Positions 1 through 5,341 of a DNA stretch of 5,341 bases are shown in pieces. The notes beneath the pieces were generated by a model, which did not search any database, was not told where the DNA came from, and saw only the letters and a list, made by a program, of their open reading frames with translations. This DNA is from Paracoccaceae bacterium (GTDB lineage Bacteria > Pseudomonadota > Alphaproteobacteria > Rhodobacterales > Rhodobacteraceae), in assembly GCA_007123625.1 (NCBI GenBank), contig SKKS01000487.1, positions 1 to 5,341 of the forward strand, read 5' to 3'. The position numbers and the translations under genes were made by a program. The first letter of the stretch is position 1. Every line of letters starts with the position of its first letter.

Positions 1-64
1 CGAGATCGTGCATGTGGACGGCGGCTATCACGTCATGGGCATGCCGCAGGTCGAAAACCTCTGA
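1..64 (+). CDS. fabI: Enoyl-[acyl-carrier-protein] reductase (NADH) FabI, C-terminal end only
   Basis: Only the last 20 codons and the TGA stop (62-64) are inside the window; the reading frame begins at base 2. The visible residues include EIVHVDGGYHVMGM followed by a short tail ending in ENL. The H-V-D-x-G-Y-H-x-x-G-M pattern is what I know from the C-terminus of alphaproteobacterial FabI, the short-chain dehydrogenase-fold enzyme that reduces trans-2-enoyl-ACP in the last step of each fatty acid elongation cycle in the cytoplasm. The catalytic Tyr/Lys and the NADH site lie upstream and cannot be checked. Another short-chain dehydrogenase with a similar 'VDGG' end is possible, but the Y-H-x-x-G-M tail favours FabI. 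The gene converges on the oxidoreductase gene that ends at 172. Confidence 0.75.
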   Translation, partial: EIVHVDGGYHVMGMPQVENL

Positions 65-75
65 AGGCGCGCCTT
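64..75. other. 12-bp perfect palindrome directly at the fabI stop codon; possible weak terminator
   Basis: AAGGCGCGCCTT is a perfect palindrome beginning at the last base of the fabI stop codon. As RNA it could form only a short stem (AAGG/CCTT with a CGCG loop), followed by few U residues, so it is a poor intrinsic terminator by itself. It may be part of the 3' end of the fabI transcript, or it may be chance in GC-rich DNA. Confidence 0.25.
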
Positions 76-89
76 TCGGCCGGACACAC

Positions 90-162
90 CCGCGGGACGT
101 GCCCCACCTACCCACCATTGTACGTCCCACGGCCGCGTCCGACCGGGCAGCGGGACGTGCAA
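90..162. repeat. Three-part repeat able to form two alternative hairpins in a convergent spacer
   Basis: CGGGACGTGC occurs at 93-102 and again at 151-160, and an inverted partner (TTGTACGTCCC, 118-128) lies between them. The middle copy can pair with the left copy (94-102 with 120-128, nine pairs including one G-U, 17-nt loop, plus three more pairs at 90-92/130-132 beyond one mismatch). It can instead pair with the right copy (118-128 with 152-162, eleven pairs including one G-U, 23-nt loop). The two folds exclude each other. The spacer separates the 3' ends of convergent genes, so a role in ending or protecting one or both transcripts is the simplest reading. Neither stem has a U-tract on either strand, so a classical intrinsic terminator is not supported. 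Confidence 0.6.
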
Positions 163-171
163 GTGCCTGGC

Positions 172-1050
172 TCAGCCCTGGTCGAAGCGGCGCAGGCGCT
201 TGATCAGGCTGGATGTGTCCCAGCGCCCGCCGCCCATGGCCTGCACCTCCTTGTAGAACTGGTCCACCAGCGCGGTAACGGGCAGGGCGGCGCCGACCTC
301 GTTTGCGGCATCAAGGCAGATGCCCAGATCCTTGCGCATCCAGTCCACGGCGAACCCGTGGTCGAAGCGGTCATCGAGCATGGTTTCGTGGCGGTTGGCC
401 ATCTGCCAGGACCCGGCGGCGCCCTGGGAAATCACCTCGATCACGGCGCGGCCGTCCATCCCGGCTTTTTCGCCGAAATGCAGCGCTTCGGACAGACCCT
501 GTACAAGCCCGGCAATGGCGATCTGGTTCATCATCTTGGCGATCTGCCCGGCGCCGCTGTCGCCCAACCGACGGCAGACGCGGGCATAGGCGGCCATCAC
601 CGTTTCGGCCCTGTCGTAGTCGGCCTGCGCGCCACCGCACATGATCGACAGCACGCCGTTTTCGGCGCCTGCCTGTCCGCCGGAAACCGGTGCGTCGACG
701 AAACCGATCCCCGCCTTGGCGGCGATGGCATTCATCTCGCGCGTGACTCGCGCCGATACCGTGGTGTGATCCACGAACACCGTGCCGGGCGTCAAGGCGT
801 CAAAGGCCCCGCCCGGCCCGATGCAGACCGCGCGCAGATCGTCGTCATTGCCCACGCAGGCCATGACGAATTCGGCCCCTGACGCGGCTTCGGCGGGAGT
901 GTCGGCCATGTCGCCGCCGTGTTCTGCGACCCAGGCTTCGGCCTTGGCGGTGGTGCGGTTGTAAACGGTCACCGCATGGCCCGCACGCGCCAGATGCCCG
1001 GCCATGGGCCCGCCCATGACCCCCAATCCCAGAAACGTGACTTTTGCCAT
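172..1050 (-). CDS. 3-hydroxyisobutyrate dehydrogenase-family NAD(P)-dependent oxidoreductase
   Basis: A complete protein of 292 residues, the usual family length of about 290-300. The N-terminal Rossmann domain (about 1-162) starts with the dinucleotide motif G8-L-G10-V-M-G13. After the second strand comes N31-R32-T33, where NAD-specific members often have an acidic residue, so NADP(H) use is possible. The substrate motif D119-A-P-V-S-G-G is present, and the all-helical C-terminal domain (about 163-292) holds the catalytic lysine K172 and the conserved K240-D241. Residues 175-176 are Asn-Gln, where many members have Asn-Asn. Family enzymes reversibly oxidise beta-hydroxyacids (3-hydroxyisobutyrate in valine breakdown, tartronate semialdehyde, gamma-hydroxybutyrate, and others). 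The substrate cannot be fixed here and no valine pathway genes are adjacent. The ATG at 1048-1050 was chosen because homology begins with MAKVTFLGLG and a strong GGGAGG (1056-1061, minus strand) sits five bases upstream. An in-frame start at 1218 would add 56 unrelated residues and overlap the divergent gene. It is cytoplasmic, convergent with fabI and divergent from the acylase gene. Confidence 0.9.
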   Translation of the reverse strand: MAKVTFLGLGVMGGPMAGHLARAGHAVTVYNRTTAKAEAWVAEHGGDMADTPAEAASGAEFVMACVGNDDDLRAVCIGPGGAFDALTPGTVFVDHTTVSARVTREMNAIAAKAGIGFVDAPVSGGQAGAENGVLSIMCGGAQADYDRAETVMAAYARVCRRLGDSGAGQIAKMMNQIAIAGLVQGLSEALHFGEKAGMDGRAVIEVISQGAAGSWQMANRHETMLDDRFDHGFAVDWMRKDLGICLDAANEVGAALPVTALVDQFYKEVQAMGGGRWDTSSLIKRLRRFDQG

Positions 1051-1094
1051 TCCGACCTCCCATGTCATAGGCTGCGATTGCACCCCGCGCACAA

Positions 1095-1132
1095 GGCGCA
1101 TACGAAGGCTTTCGCCTTGGGGCGCATACGAA
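1095..1132. repeat. 12-bp direct repeat around a small hairpin in the divergent promoter spacer; candidate operator
   Basis: GGCGCATACGAA occurs exactly at 1095-1106 and 1121-1132, 26 bp apart from start to start. The first copy overlaps an inverted repeat, CAAGGCG (1092-1098) with CGCCTTG (1113-1119), a seven-pair stem with a 14-base loop. This sits in the 136-bp spacer (1051-1186) between the divergently transcribed oxidoreductase and acylase genes, where promoters of both must lie. A regulator binding two direct sites on roughly opposite DNA faces, or a small local duplication, are both possible. I could not identify convincing -35/-10 pairs for either gene in this spacer. Confidence 0.55.
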
Positions 1133-1186
1133 ACCAGCAACACCCGTTCGTCAACCGCGAAACCGGACCCGTCAGGACAGGCACCG

Positions 1187-3646
1187 ATGTTCACTTTCTT
1201 CAGATGGCTTGTGCGCATCTTTACCGGGCTTGCTGCGGTGGCCGCGCTGGGGGCGGGGCTTGCCTATTTCTTCCTGTCGCGATCGCTGCCCGACTACAAT
1301 GCGCGCGCGGAAGTGCCGGGGATCGAGGCGCCGATCGAGATCGTGCGCAACACCCACAACGTGCCCCATGTCTTTGGCGAGAACGATGCGGATGTGTTCT
1401 TCGGGCTGGGCTATGTGCATGCGCAGGACCGTCTGTGGCAGATGATGCTGCTGCGCCGCACCGCGCAGGGGCGCCTGTCCGAGGTGTTCGGCACCCGCAC
1501 CCTGCGTACGGACGAACTCATGCGGCGGCTGGACATCTACGGGCTGGCGCAACGCGCCGTGGTGCATCAGGACGAGGACACCCGCGCCGCGCTTGAAGCC
1601 TATGCGCGTGGGGTGAACGCCTGGGTGCAGGCCGTGAACGACGGCGCGCGCGGGCGCGGGGCGCCCGAGCTCTTTCTGTTCCCCGGCGAGCTGGCGCTAT
1701 GGCAACCCGCGGATTCCATTGCCATCCTCAAGATCATGGCGGTGCAGCTGTCGGACCAGATCCAGCGCGAGGTGCAGCGCGCACGGGTGTCACTGTTGAT
1801 CGAACCTGAACGCCTGCGCGATATCCTGCCCGATGCGCCGGGCAGCGGCGTGGCGGCGCTGCCGGATTACGCCAGCCTGTTTCCGGGAGTGACGCCGGAC
1901 ATGCGCCCGCTGCGCTTTGCCGGCGGTCCGCTGTCGCCGGTCCGCGATGTGGGCATGGCGGGGGCCTCGAACGCCTTTGCCGCTGCGCCGCGGCGCTCGG
2001 CCTCGGGGGGGACGTTGCTGGCCAGCGACCCGCATCTGGGGCTGACGGCCCCTGCGGTGATGTATCTTGCGCGGCTGGAGCTTTCGACCGGCGGGGTGAT
2101 CGGCGCCACCATCCCGGGGATTCCTGTGGTGCTGCTGGGCCGGTCCGAGGTTTTGGGTTGGGGGCTGACGACGGCGTATCTGGATGACACCGACGTCTAT
2201 ATCGAACAGATCAACCCCGAGAATTCGCTGGAGTACCGCACTCCGGACGGCTGGGCCGAGTTCGAGACCCGCCGCTCGATCATCCGGGTCAAAGACAACG
2301 ACCCCATGACCCTGACCCTGCGATGGACCGAAAATGGCCCCGTGTTGCCGGGCGCGCACTATGATCTGGGCAGTGTCACGCCGCCGGGACATGTTGCGTC
2401 GGTCGCCTGGACCATGCTGACCGAGCAAAACACCTCGATGACCGCTGCGATTCGCCTGATGCGCGCCCAGAACGTGGACGAGGCCATCGCCTCGGGCGAG
2501 CTGGTGGTGGCGCCGGCACAGAACCTGATGCTGGCCGATCAGGAACGGATCGCCATGCAGACCGTGGGCCGGATGCCGCGCCGCGATGCCGGGCATCTGA
2601 CGCAGGGGCGCATGCCCGCCGCCGGGTGGATTGGGGAAAACCGCTGGAACGGCACGCTGCCATACACTTCGAACCCGCGTTTCGTGGACCCCGATGGCGG
2701 CATACTGGGCAATACCAACAACAAGATCCTTGACCGGCCATTTCCGCTTCATGTCAGTCATGACTGGGGCGACACGCAGCGGATCAACCGGTGGCTGCGA
2801 CTGATGAGCATGCGCGAGGTACACACCCGCGACAGTTTCATCGAAGCGCAGCTGGACACCGTCAGCCAGGCCGCGCGCACGCTCTTGCCGCTGGTGGCCG
2901 CCGATCTGTGGTTCTCGGGCGAGGCCGCGCCCACCGGCACCCGCGCGCACCTGCGCCAGCAGGCGCTGAACCTGCTGGCCGACTGGAACGGCGAGATGAA
3001 TGAACACCTGCCCGAGCCGCTGATCTATGCCGCGTGGATGCGGGAATTGCAGTTCCGCCTGATCCGGGACCGGCTGGGGCCGCTTACAGGCAATTTCACC
3101 CGGCTGGAGCCCGTGTTCATCGAGCGCGTGTTCAACGACACCGAAGGCGCGTCCGACTGGTGCAACATCATCCAGTCTTCGCAACGCGAAAGCTGCACCG
3201 AAATCGCGCAGATGGCGCTGGACGCCGCGCTGGTCTGGCTGTCGGAGCGCTACGGTTCGAACCCTGAAAGCTGGCGCTGGGGTGACGCGCACATGGCCAC
3301 CCATCGTCACAGTGTGCTGGGCGAAGTGACGGGGCTGGGTTTTTTCGTCAATATCCGCCAGTCGACCAGCGGCGGCGACCATACGCTGATGCGGGGCCAG
3401 ACGGCGGGGACAGACCCCGACCCGTTCGCCAACATTCATGGCGCGGTCTATCGCGGCGTTTATGATTTCGCCGACCCTGACAGTTCGGTGTTCATTACCT
3501 CTACCGGCCAGTCGGGGCATCCGCTCAGTCGCCATTACGATGATCTGGGCGACCTGTGGCGGCGGGGCGAGTACCTGCCCATGTCGCTGGACCCCGATCT
3601 TGCCCGCGGCGGTGCGGTGGGAATCACCCTGCTGGAGCCGCGTTGA
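1187..3646 (+). CDS. Penicillin acylase family (peptidase S45) Ntn-hydrolase, membrane-anchored
   Basis: A complete protein of 819 residues. The family makes one precursor that cuts itself into alpha and beta chains in the periplasm; the new N-terminal Ser of the beta chain attacks amide bonds of N-acyl compounds. An N-terminal signal anchor is visible (R6, R10, then a hydrophobic stretch about 11-30). The alpha part contains G74-Y-V-H-A-Q-D-R-L-W and A138-Y-A-R-G-V-N-A. The predicted cut is before S261 (G259-A260|S261-N262-A263). Counting S261 as beta-1, H283 is beta-23, as in cephalosporin-acylase and PvdQ-type enzymes rather than the Gln of E. coli penicillin G acylase. D333 and D336 fall at beta-73 and beta-76, the calcium ligands of the E. 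coli enzyme. N511 (in GNTNNK) and R532 are the likely remaining active-site residues. C659 and C670 may form a disulfide. The C-terminus has the family G-Q-S-G-H-P-x-S-x-H-Y motif. The ATG at 1187 is preceded by CAGGA (1173-1177) and gives a clean signal anchor; an in-frame ATG at 1004 lies inside the opposite gene. The real substrate (acyl-homoserine lactone, acyl peptide, lipid amide) is unknown. Confidence 0.92.
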   Translation: MFTFFRWLVRIFTGLAAVAALGAGLAYFFLSRSLPDYNARAEVPGIEAPIEIVRNTHNVPHVFGENDADVFFGLGYVHAQDRLWQMMLLRRTAQGRLSEVFGTRTLRTDELMRRLDIYGLAQRAVVHQDEDTRAALEAYARGVNAWVQAVNDGARGRGAPELFLFPGELALWQPADSIAILKIMAVQLSDQIQREVQRARVSLLIEPERLRDILPDAPGSGVAALPDYASLFPGVTPDMRPLRFAGGPLSPVRDVGMAGASNAFAAAPRRSASGGTLLASDPHLGLTAPAVMYLARLELSTGGVIGATIPGIPVVLLGRSEVLGWGLTTAYLDDTDVYIEQINPENSLEYRTPDGWAEFETRRSIIRVKDNDPMTLTLRWTENGPVLPGAHYDLGSVTPPGHVASVAWTMLTEQNTSMTAAIRLMRAQNVDEAIASGELVVAPAQNLMLADQERIAMQTVGRMPRRDAGHLTQGRMPAAGWIGENRWNGTLPYTSNPRFVDPDGGILGNTNNKILDRPFPLHVSHDWGDTQRINRWLRLMSMREVHTRDSFIEAQLDTVSQAARTLLPLVAADLWFSGEAAPTGTRAHLRQQALNLLADWNGEMNEHLPEPLIYAAWMRELQFRLIRDRLGPLTGNFTRLEPVFIERVFNDTEGASDWCNIIQSSQRESCTEIAQMALDAALVWLSERYGSNPESWRWGDAHMATHRHSVLGEVTGLGFFVNIRQSTSGGDHTLMRGQTAGTDPDPFANIHGAVYRGVYDFADPDSSVFITSTGQSGHPLSRHYDDLGDLWRRGEYLPMSLDPDLARGGAVGITLLEPR

Positions 3647-3734
3647 GCCATCCGGGCAATGTGTCGCTTATGTCATAGCTTGTCGCAAATCGGCAACATT
3701 CCGGCGCAGGCTTCGGTGCTGACGCGTCGTCAAG

Positions 3735-3769
3735 TGCAAACGGGTCTATGGTTTTAGTTATTCTGATAT
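3735..3769 (+). promoter_or_regulatory. Possible promoter region upstream of the FadL-like gene
   Basis: The spacer 3647-3810 between the acylase stop and the FadL-like start has a distinctly AT-rich patch at about 3745-3770. It includes TATTCT (3759-3764), a partial match to a -10 box, with a poor -35 (TGCAAA, 3735-3740) 18 bases upstream. The position, about 45 bases before the start codon, suits a promoter, but the match is weak. The first part of the spacer holds an imperfect inverted repeat (CCGG 3652-3655 plus AATGT 3658-3662 pairing with ACATTCCGG 3696-3704) and no U-tract, so termination of the acylase transcript is not clear. Confidence 0.25.
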
Positions 3770-3810
3770 GGCACCGCGCTTGAGGGGCGTGGCAACGGAG
3801 GAGTGGAGTT

Positions 3811-4896
3811 ATGATCAGATCGGGTTTCGTCGCCGCCGCACTGGCGGTTCTGGGTGTTGGTGCGGCGTCGGCCGGCGGGGTGGAGCGTTCGGCGCAGTCG
3901 ATGGCGCTGTTGTTCGAGCAGGGAAACTATGTTGAATTCGGGTTGAGCCACGGTCGCCCGCGCGTAAGCGGCACACTGGGCGTTACATCTGGGAACATGA
4001 CGCGGTCGTTCACCACCTTCAATCTTGGGGTGCGTGGTGATCTGTCGGACAACCTGTCATATGCCTTGATCGTCGATGAACCCATCGGTGCCTCTGTCCA
4101 GTATCCTACGGAGACGGGGTATTTCGCTGCGGGCGCGAATGCCCGTATCGAGAGCACGGGATTCACCGGCGTGTTGCGGTACAAGATCGACGGCGGGTTC
4201 AGCGCGTATGCCGGTCTGCGCGCGGTGCGAACCCGGGGCGAGGTTACGCTGCCCTTCGTGAGCAATTACAGCATGGCCACGAACACCGATACTGCCTATG
4301 GCTATCTGGTCGGTGTGGCATGGGAACGCCCCGAGATCGCCGCGCGCGTGGCGTTGACCTACAACTCGCGCATCAGGCACACTTTTGACGCAACAGAATC
4401 GTTTGCTGGCGCCAATGTGGCGGTCGATCAGTTCAACACAACCATCCCCGAATCGCTGCAACTGGAGTTTCAGACCGGTGTGGCCGAGGGTACGCTGGTG
4501 TTCGGGTCGCTGCGCTATGCGCGCTGGCGGCAGTTCGACATTTCGCCCACGTTCTACACCTCGCCGCCGCCGGGGGGGCTTGGGCAGAACCCGCTGGTTT
4601 CCTATGACAGCAATTCGCTCACCTGGAACATCGGCGTCGGGCGTCAATTCAATGAGAACTGGTCCGGCGCGGTCACGCTGGGCTATGAACGCAAGTCCCG
4701 CGATCCGCTTTCCAACCTTGGCCCCACCGATGGCTTTGCATCGGTTGGCTTGGGCGTGACGTATCGTGATGGGCCGATCATGGTCGCGGGGGGCGTGCAG
4801 TACCGCAAGCTGGGCGGTGGCACGACGCCGCAGAACGCGCAGTTCGACGGCAACTCGGCGCTGGGGCTTGGCCTGCGCGTGGGGTACCGTTTCTGA
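3811..4896 (+). CDS. FadL/OMPP1-type outer membrane beta-barrel transport protein
   Basis: A complete protein of 361 residues. A signal peptide is clear: R3, a hydrophobic core at about 6-18, then A19-S20-A21 before G22 as the signal peptidase I site. The mature protein begins with a segment (about 22-55, S-x-x-L-F-E-Q-G-N-Y-V-E-F) that I recognise from alphaproteobacterial members of the FadL family. It continues with many alternating amphipathic strands rich in Gly, Tyr and Phe, such as YSAYAGLRAV-like and WNIGVGRQF segments, and ends in Y-R-F with the terminal Phe expected for BAM-assembled barrels. FadL proteins pass long-chain fatty acids and other hydrophobic molecules across the outer membrane. 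At 361 residues it is shorter than E. coli FadL (about 446 with signal), so fatty acid transport is an inference and another hydrophobic ligand is possible. The ATG at 3811 has a strong GGAGGAG (3797-3803) seven bases upstream. It follows the acylase gene on the same strand by 164 bp and is closed by a terminator. Confidence 0.8.
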   Translation: MIRSGFVAAALAVLGVGAASAGGVERSAQSMALLFEQGNYVEFGLSHGRPRVSGTLGVTSGNMTRSFTTFNLGVRGDLSDNLSYALIVDEPIGASVQYPTETGYFAAGANARIESTGFTGVLRYKIDGGFSAYAGLRAVRTRGEVTLPFVSNYSMATNTDTAYGYLVGVAWERPEIAARVALTYNSRIRHTFDATESFAGANVAVDQFNTTIPESLQLEFQTGVAEGTLVFGSLRYARWRQFDISPTFYTSPPPGGLGQNPLVSYDSNSLTWNIGVGRQFNENWSGAVTLGYERKSRDPLSNLGPTDGFASVGLGVTYRDGPIMVAGGVQYRKLGGGTTPQNAQFDGNSALGLGLRVGYRF

Positions 4897-4919
4897 CATG
4901 CGCCAGAGACGCGAAATTC

Positions 4920-4952
4920 AGGCCCCGGCTTCGTGCCGGGGCCTTTGCGTTT
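4920..4952 (+). terminator. Rho-independent terminator after the FadL-like gene
   Basis: GGCCCCGGC (4921-4929) pairs perfectly with GCCGGGGCC (4935-4943) around a TTCGT loop, and A4920-T4944 adds a tenth pair. It is followed by an interrupted T-tract, TTTGCGTTT (4944-4952). It lies 24 bases after the stop codon of the FadL-like gene, so it separates that transcript from the downstream P-loop gene. Confidence 0.88.
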
Positions 4953-4965
4953 GTGGCGCGCCCCA

Positions 4966-4994
4966 TTGACCGCACTCGGGCGCCTCGGTAACCA
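4966..4994 (+). promoter_or_regulatory. Candidate sigma-70-type promoter for the P-loop gene
   Basis: TTGACC (4966-4971) matches the well-conserved TTGAC part of alphaproteobacterial -35 boxes. Seventeen bases downstream is TAACCA (4989-4994), a poor -10 box. Transcription from here would give a leader of roughly 25-30 bases before the ATG at 5028. A separate promoter is expected because a strong terminator lies just upstream, but the -10 match is weak. Confidence 0.3.
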
Positions 4995-5027
4995 CATCGC
5001 ACCGCGCCACCGCCCGAAGGGTTTTCC

Positions 5028-5341
5028 ATGCTCTATCCCGATGCCGCAAGCTGGCTGGACTGCGACCGCAAGCGCGTGATGCTGTTCGGCATGTCGGGTC
5101 TGGGCAAGACGCATCTGGCGAACATGCTGCGCGAGTCCGGCGGCTGGTTCCACTATTCCGTCGATTACCGCATCGGTACCCGCTACATGGGCGAACTGAT
5201 CGCCGACAACTTCAAGCGCGAGGCGATGAAGGTGCCGCTGCTGCGAGAGTTGCTGCTGACCGACAGCGTCTATATCCAGTCCAACATCACCTTCGACAAT
5301 CTGGCGCCGCTCTCGACCTATCTGGGCAAGCCCGGCGACCC
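5028..5341 (+). CDS. P-loop ATPase/kinase-like protein, N-terminal part (unnamed family)
   Basis: The first 104 codons of a gene that runs off the right edge. A complete Walker A motif lies very near the N-terminus: G21-M-S-G-L-G26-K27-T28-H29, preceded by the hydrophobic strand R16-V-M-L-F, so a nucleotide-binding P-loop is certain in form. About 18 residues later comes the charged motif V45-D46-Y-R48-I-G-T-R52-Y, in the place where small-molecule kinases of the P-loop fold often bind their second substrate. A Walker B motif is not recognisable in the visible part. No signal peptide, so probably cytoplasmic. I recall similar proteins annotated only as 'ATPase' in Rhodobacteraceae but cannot name a function. 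The start is well fixed: an in-frame TAA at 4989-4991 leaves the ATG at 5028 as the first start codon, with GAAGGG (5016-5021) six bases upstream. It is separated from the FadL-like gene by a terminator. Confidence 0.85.
   Translation, partial: MLYPDAASWLDCDRKRVMLFGMSGLGKTHLANMLRESGGWFHYSVDYRIGTRYMGELIADNFKREAMKVPLLRELLLTDSVYIQSNITFDNLAPLSTYLGKPGD

Noticed and set aside
118..882. A 254-codon plus-strand open frame opposite the oxidoreductase gene
   Set aside because: It is the antisense shadow of a well-supported Rossmann-fold enzyme; its translation has no family motif and it starts inside the repeat-bearing spacer.
1004..1186. A 61-residue N-terminal extension of the acylase from an upstream in-frame ATG
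   Set aside because: It would overlap the 5' end of the divergent oxidoreductase gene and bury the signal anchor in the interior; the ATG at 1187 has a ribosome binding site and puts the anchor at the N-terminus.
1051..1218. A 56-residue N-terminal extension of the oxidoreductase
   Set aside because: The Rossmann domain starts exactly at the ATG at 1050, which has a GGGAGG sequence at ideal spacing; the extension would also overlap the acylase start.
1790..3535. A 581-codon open frame on the minus strand inside the acylase gene
   Set aside because: The acylase frame is fully explained by family motifs along its whole length. The antisense frame is open because of GC-rich codon bias, its translation is rich in Arg, His, Gln and Pro with no recognisable domain, and there is no good ribosome binding site.
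1062..3678. The 9-mer ATGTCATAG shared between the spacers at 1062-1070 and 3670-3678
   Set aside because: A 9-base match between two spacers of this size is expected fairly often by chance, and its flanks do not align well.
4057..4899. A 280-codon minus-strand open frame opposite the FadL-like gene
   Set aside because: The plus-strand frame has a signal peptide, strong ribosome binding site, barrel-like strands and a terminator; the antisense frame has none of these.
1..5341. Mobile elements, CRISPR arrays, tRNA or rRNA genes, toxin-antitoxin or phage genes
   Set aside because: No transposase, terminal inverted repeats, regularly spaced repeats, tRNA-like cloverleaf or other such signature was seen; the genes look like ordinary chromosomal families.

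Overview
The window is GC-rich DNA from a Gram-negative alphaproteobacterium, most likely a member of the Rhodobacteraceae/Roseobacter group. This rests on codon use dominated by GC-ending codons, the style of the FabI C-terminus, the short FadL-like outer membrane protein, and a P-loop protein that looks like one I associate with this family. That placement is inference, since no rRNA or other taxonomic marker is present.

Layout from left to right: (1) the last 20 codons of a plus-strand enoyl-ACP reductase gene (fabI) end at 64. (2) A convergent spacer, 65-171, holds a three-part repeat that can fold into two mutually exclusive hairpins. (3) A minus-strand gene (172-1050) encodes a complete 3-hydroxyisobutyrate dehydrogenase-family oxidoreductase. 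(4) A 136-bp divergent spacer (1051-1186) carries a 12-bp perfect direct repeat around a small hairpin. (5) A plus-strand gene (1187-3646) encodes a complete 819-residue, membrane-anchored penicillin acylase-family (S45) Ntn-hydrolase. (6) A 164-bp spacer with an AT-rich patch is followed by a plus-strand 361-residue FadL/OMPP1-type outer membrane beta-barrel (3811-4896), which ends at a strong intrinsic terminator. (7) After a short spacer with a weak promoter candidate, a plus-strand P-loop ATPase/kinase-like gene starts at 5028 and runs off the right edge.

A loose acyl-group theme links several genes: fatty acid synthesis (FabI), hydrolysis of an N-acyl amide in the periplasm (acylase), and uptake of a hydrophobic compound across the outer membrane (FadL-like). 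The acylase and the FadL-like gene point the same way but are 164 bp apart, so a shared pathway is only a hypothesis. No mobile element, CRISPR array, tRNA or rRNA gene was seen. The genes are ordinary chromosomal families; the items most worth a second look are the two intergenic repeat structures, the substrate of the acylase, and the unnamed P-loop protein.
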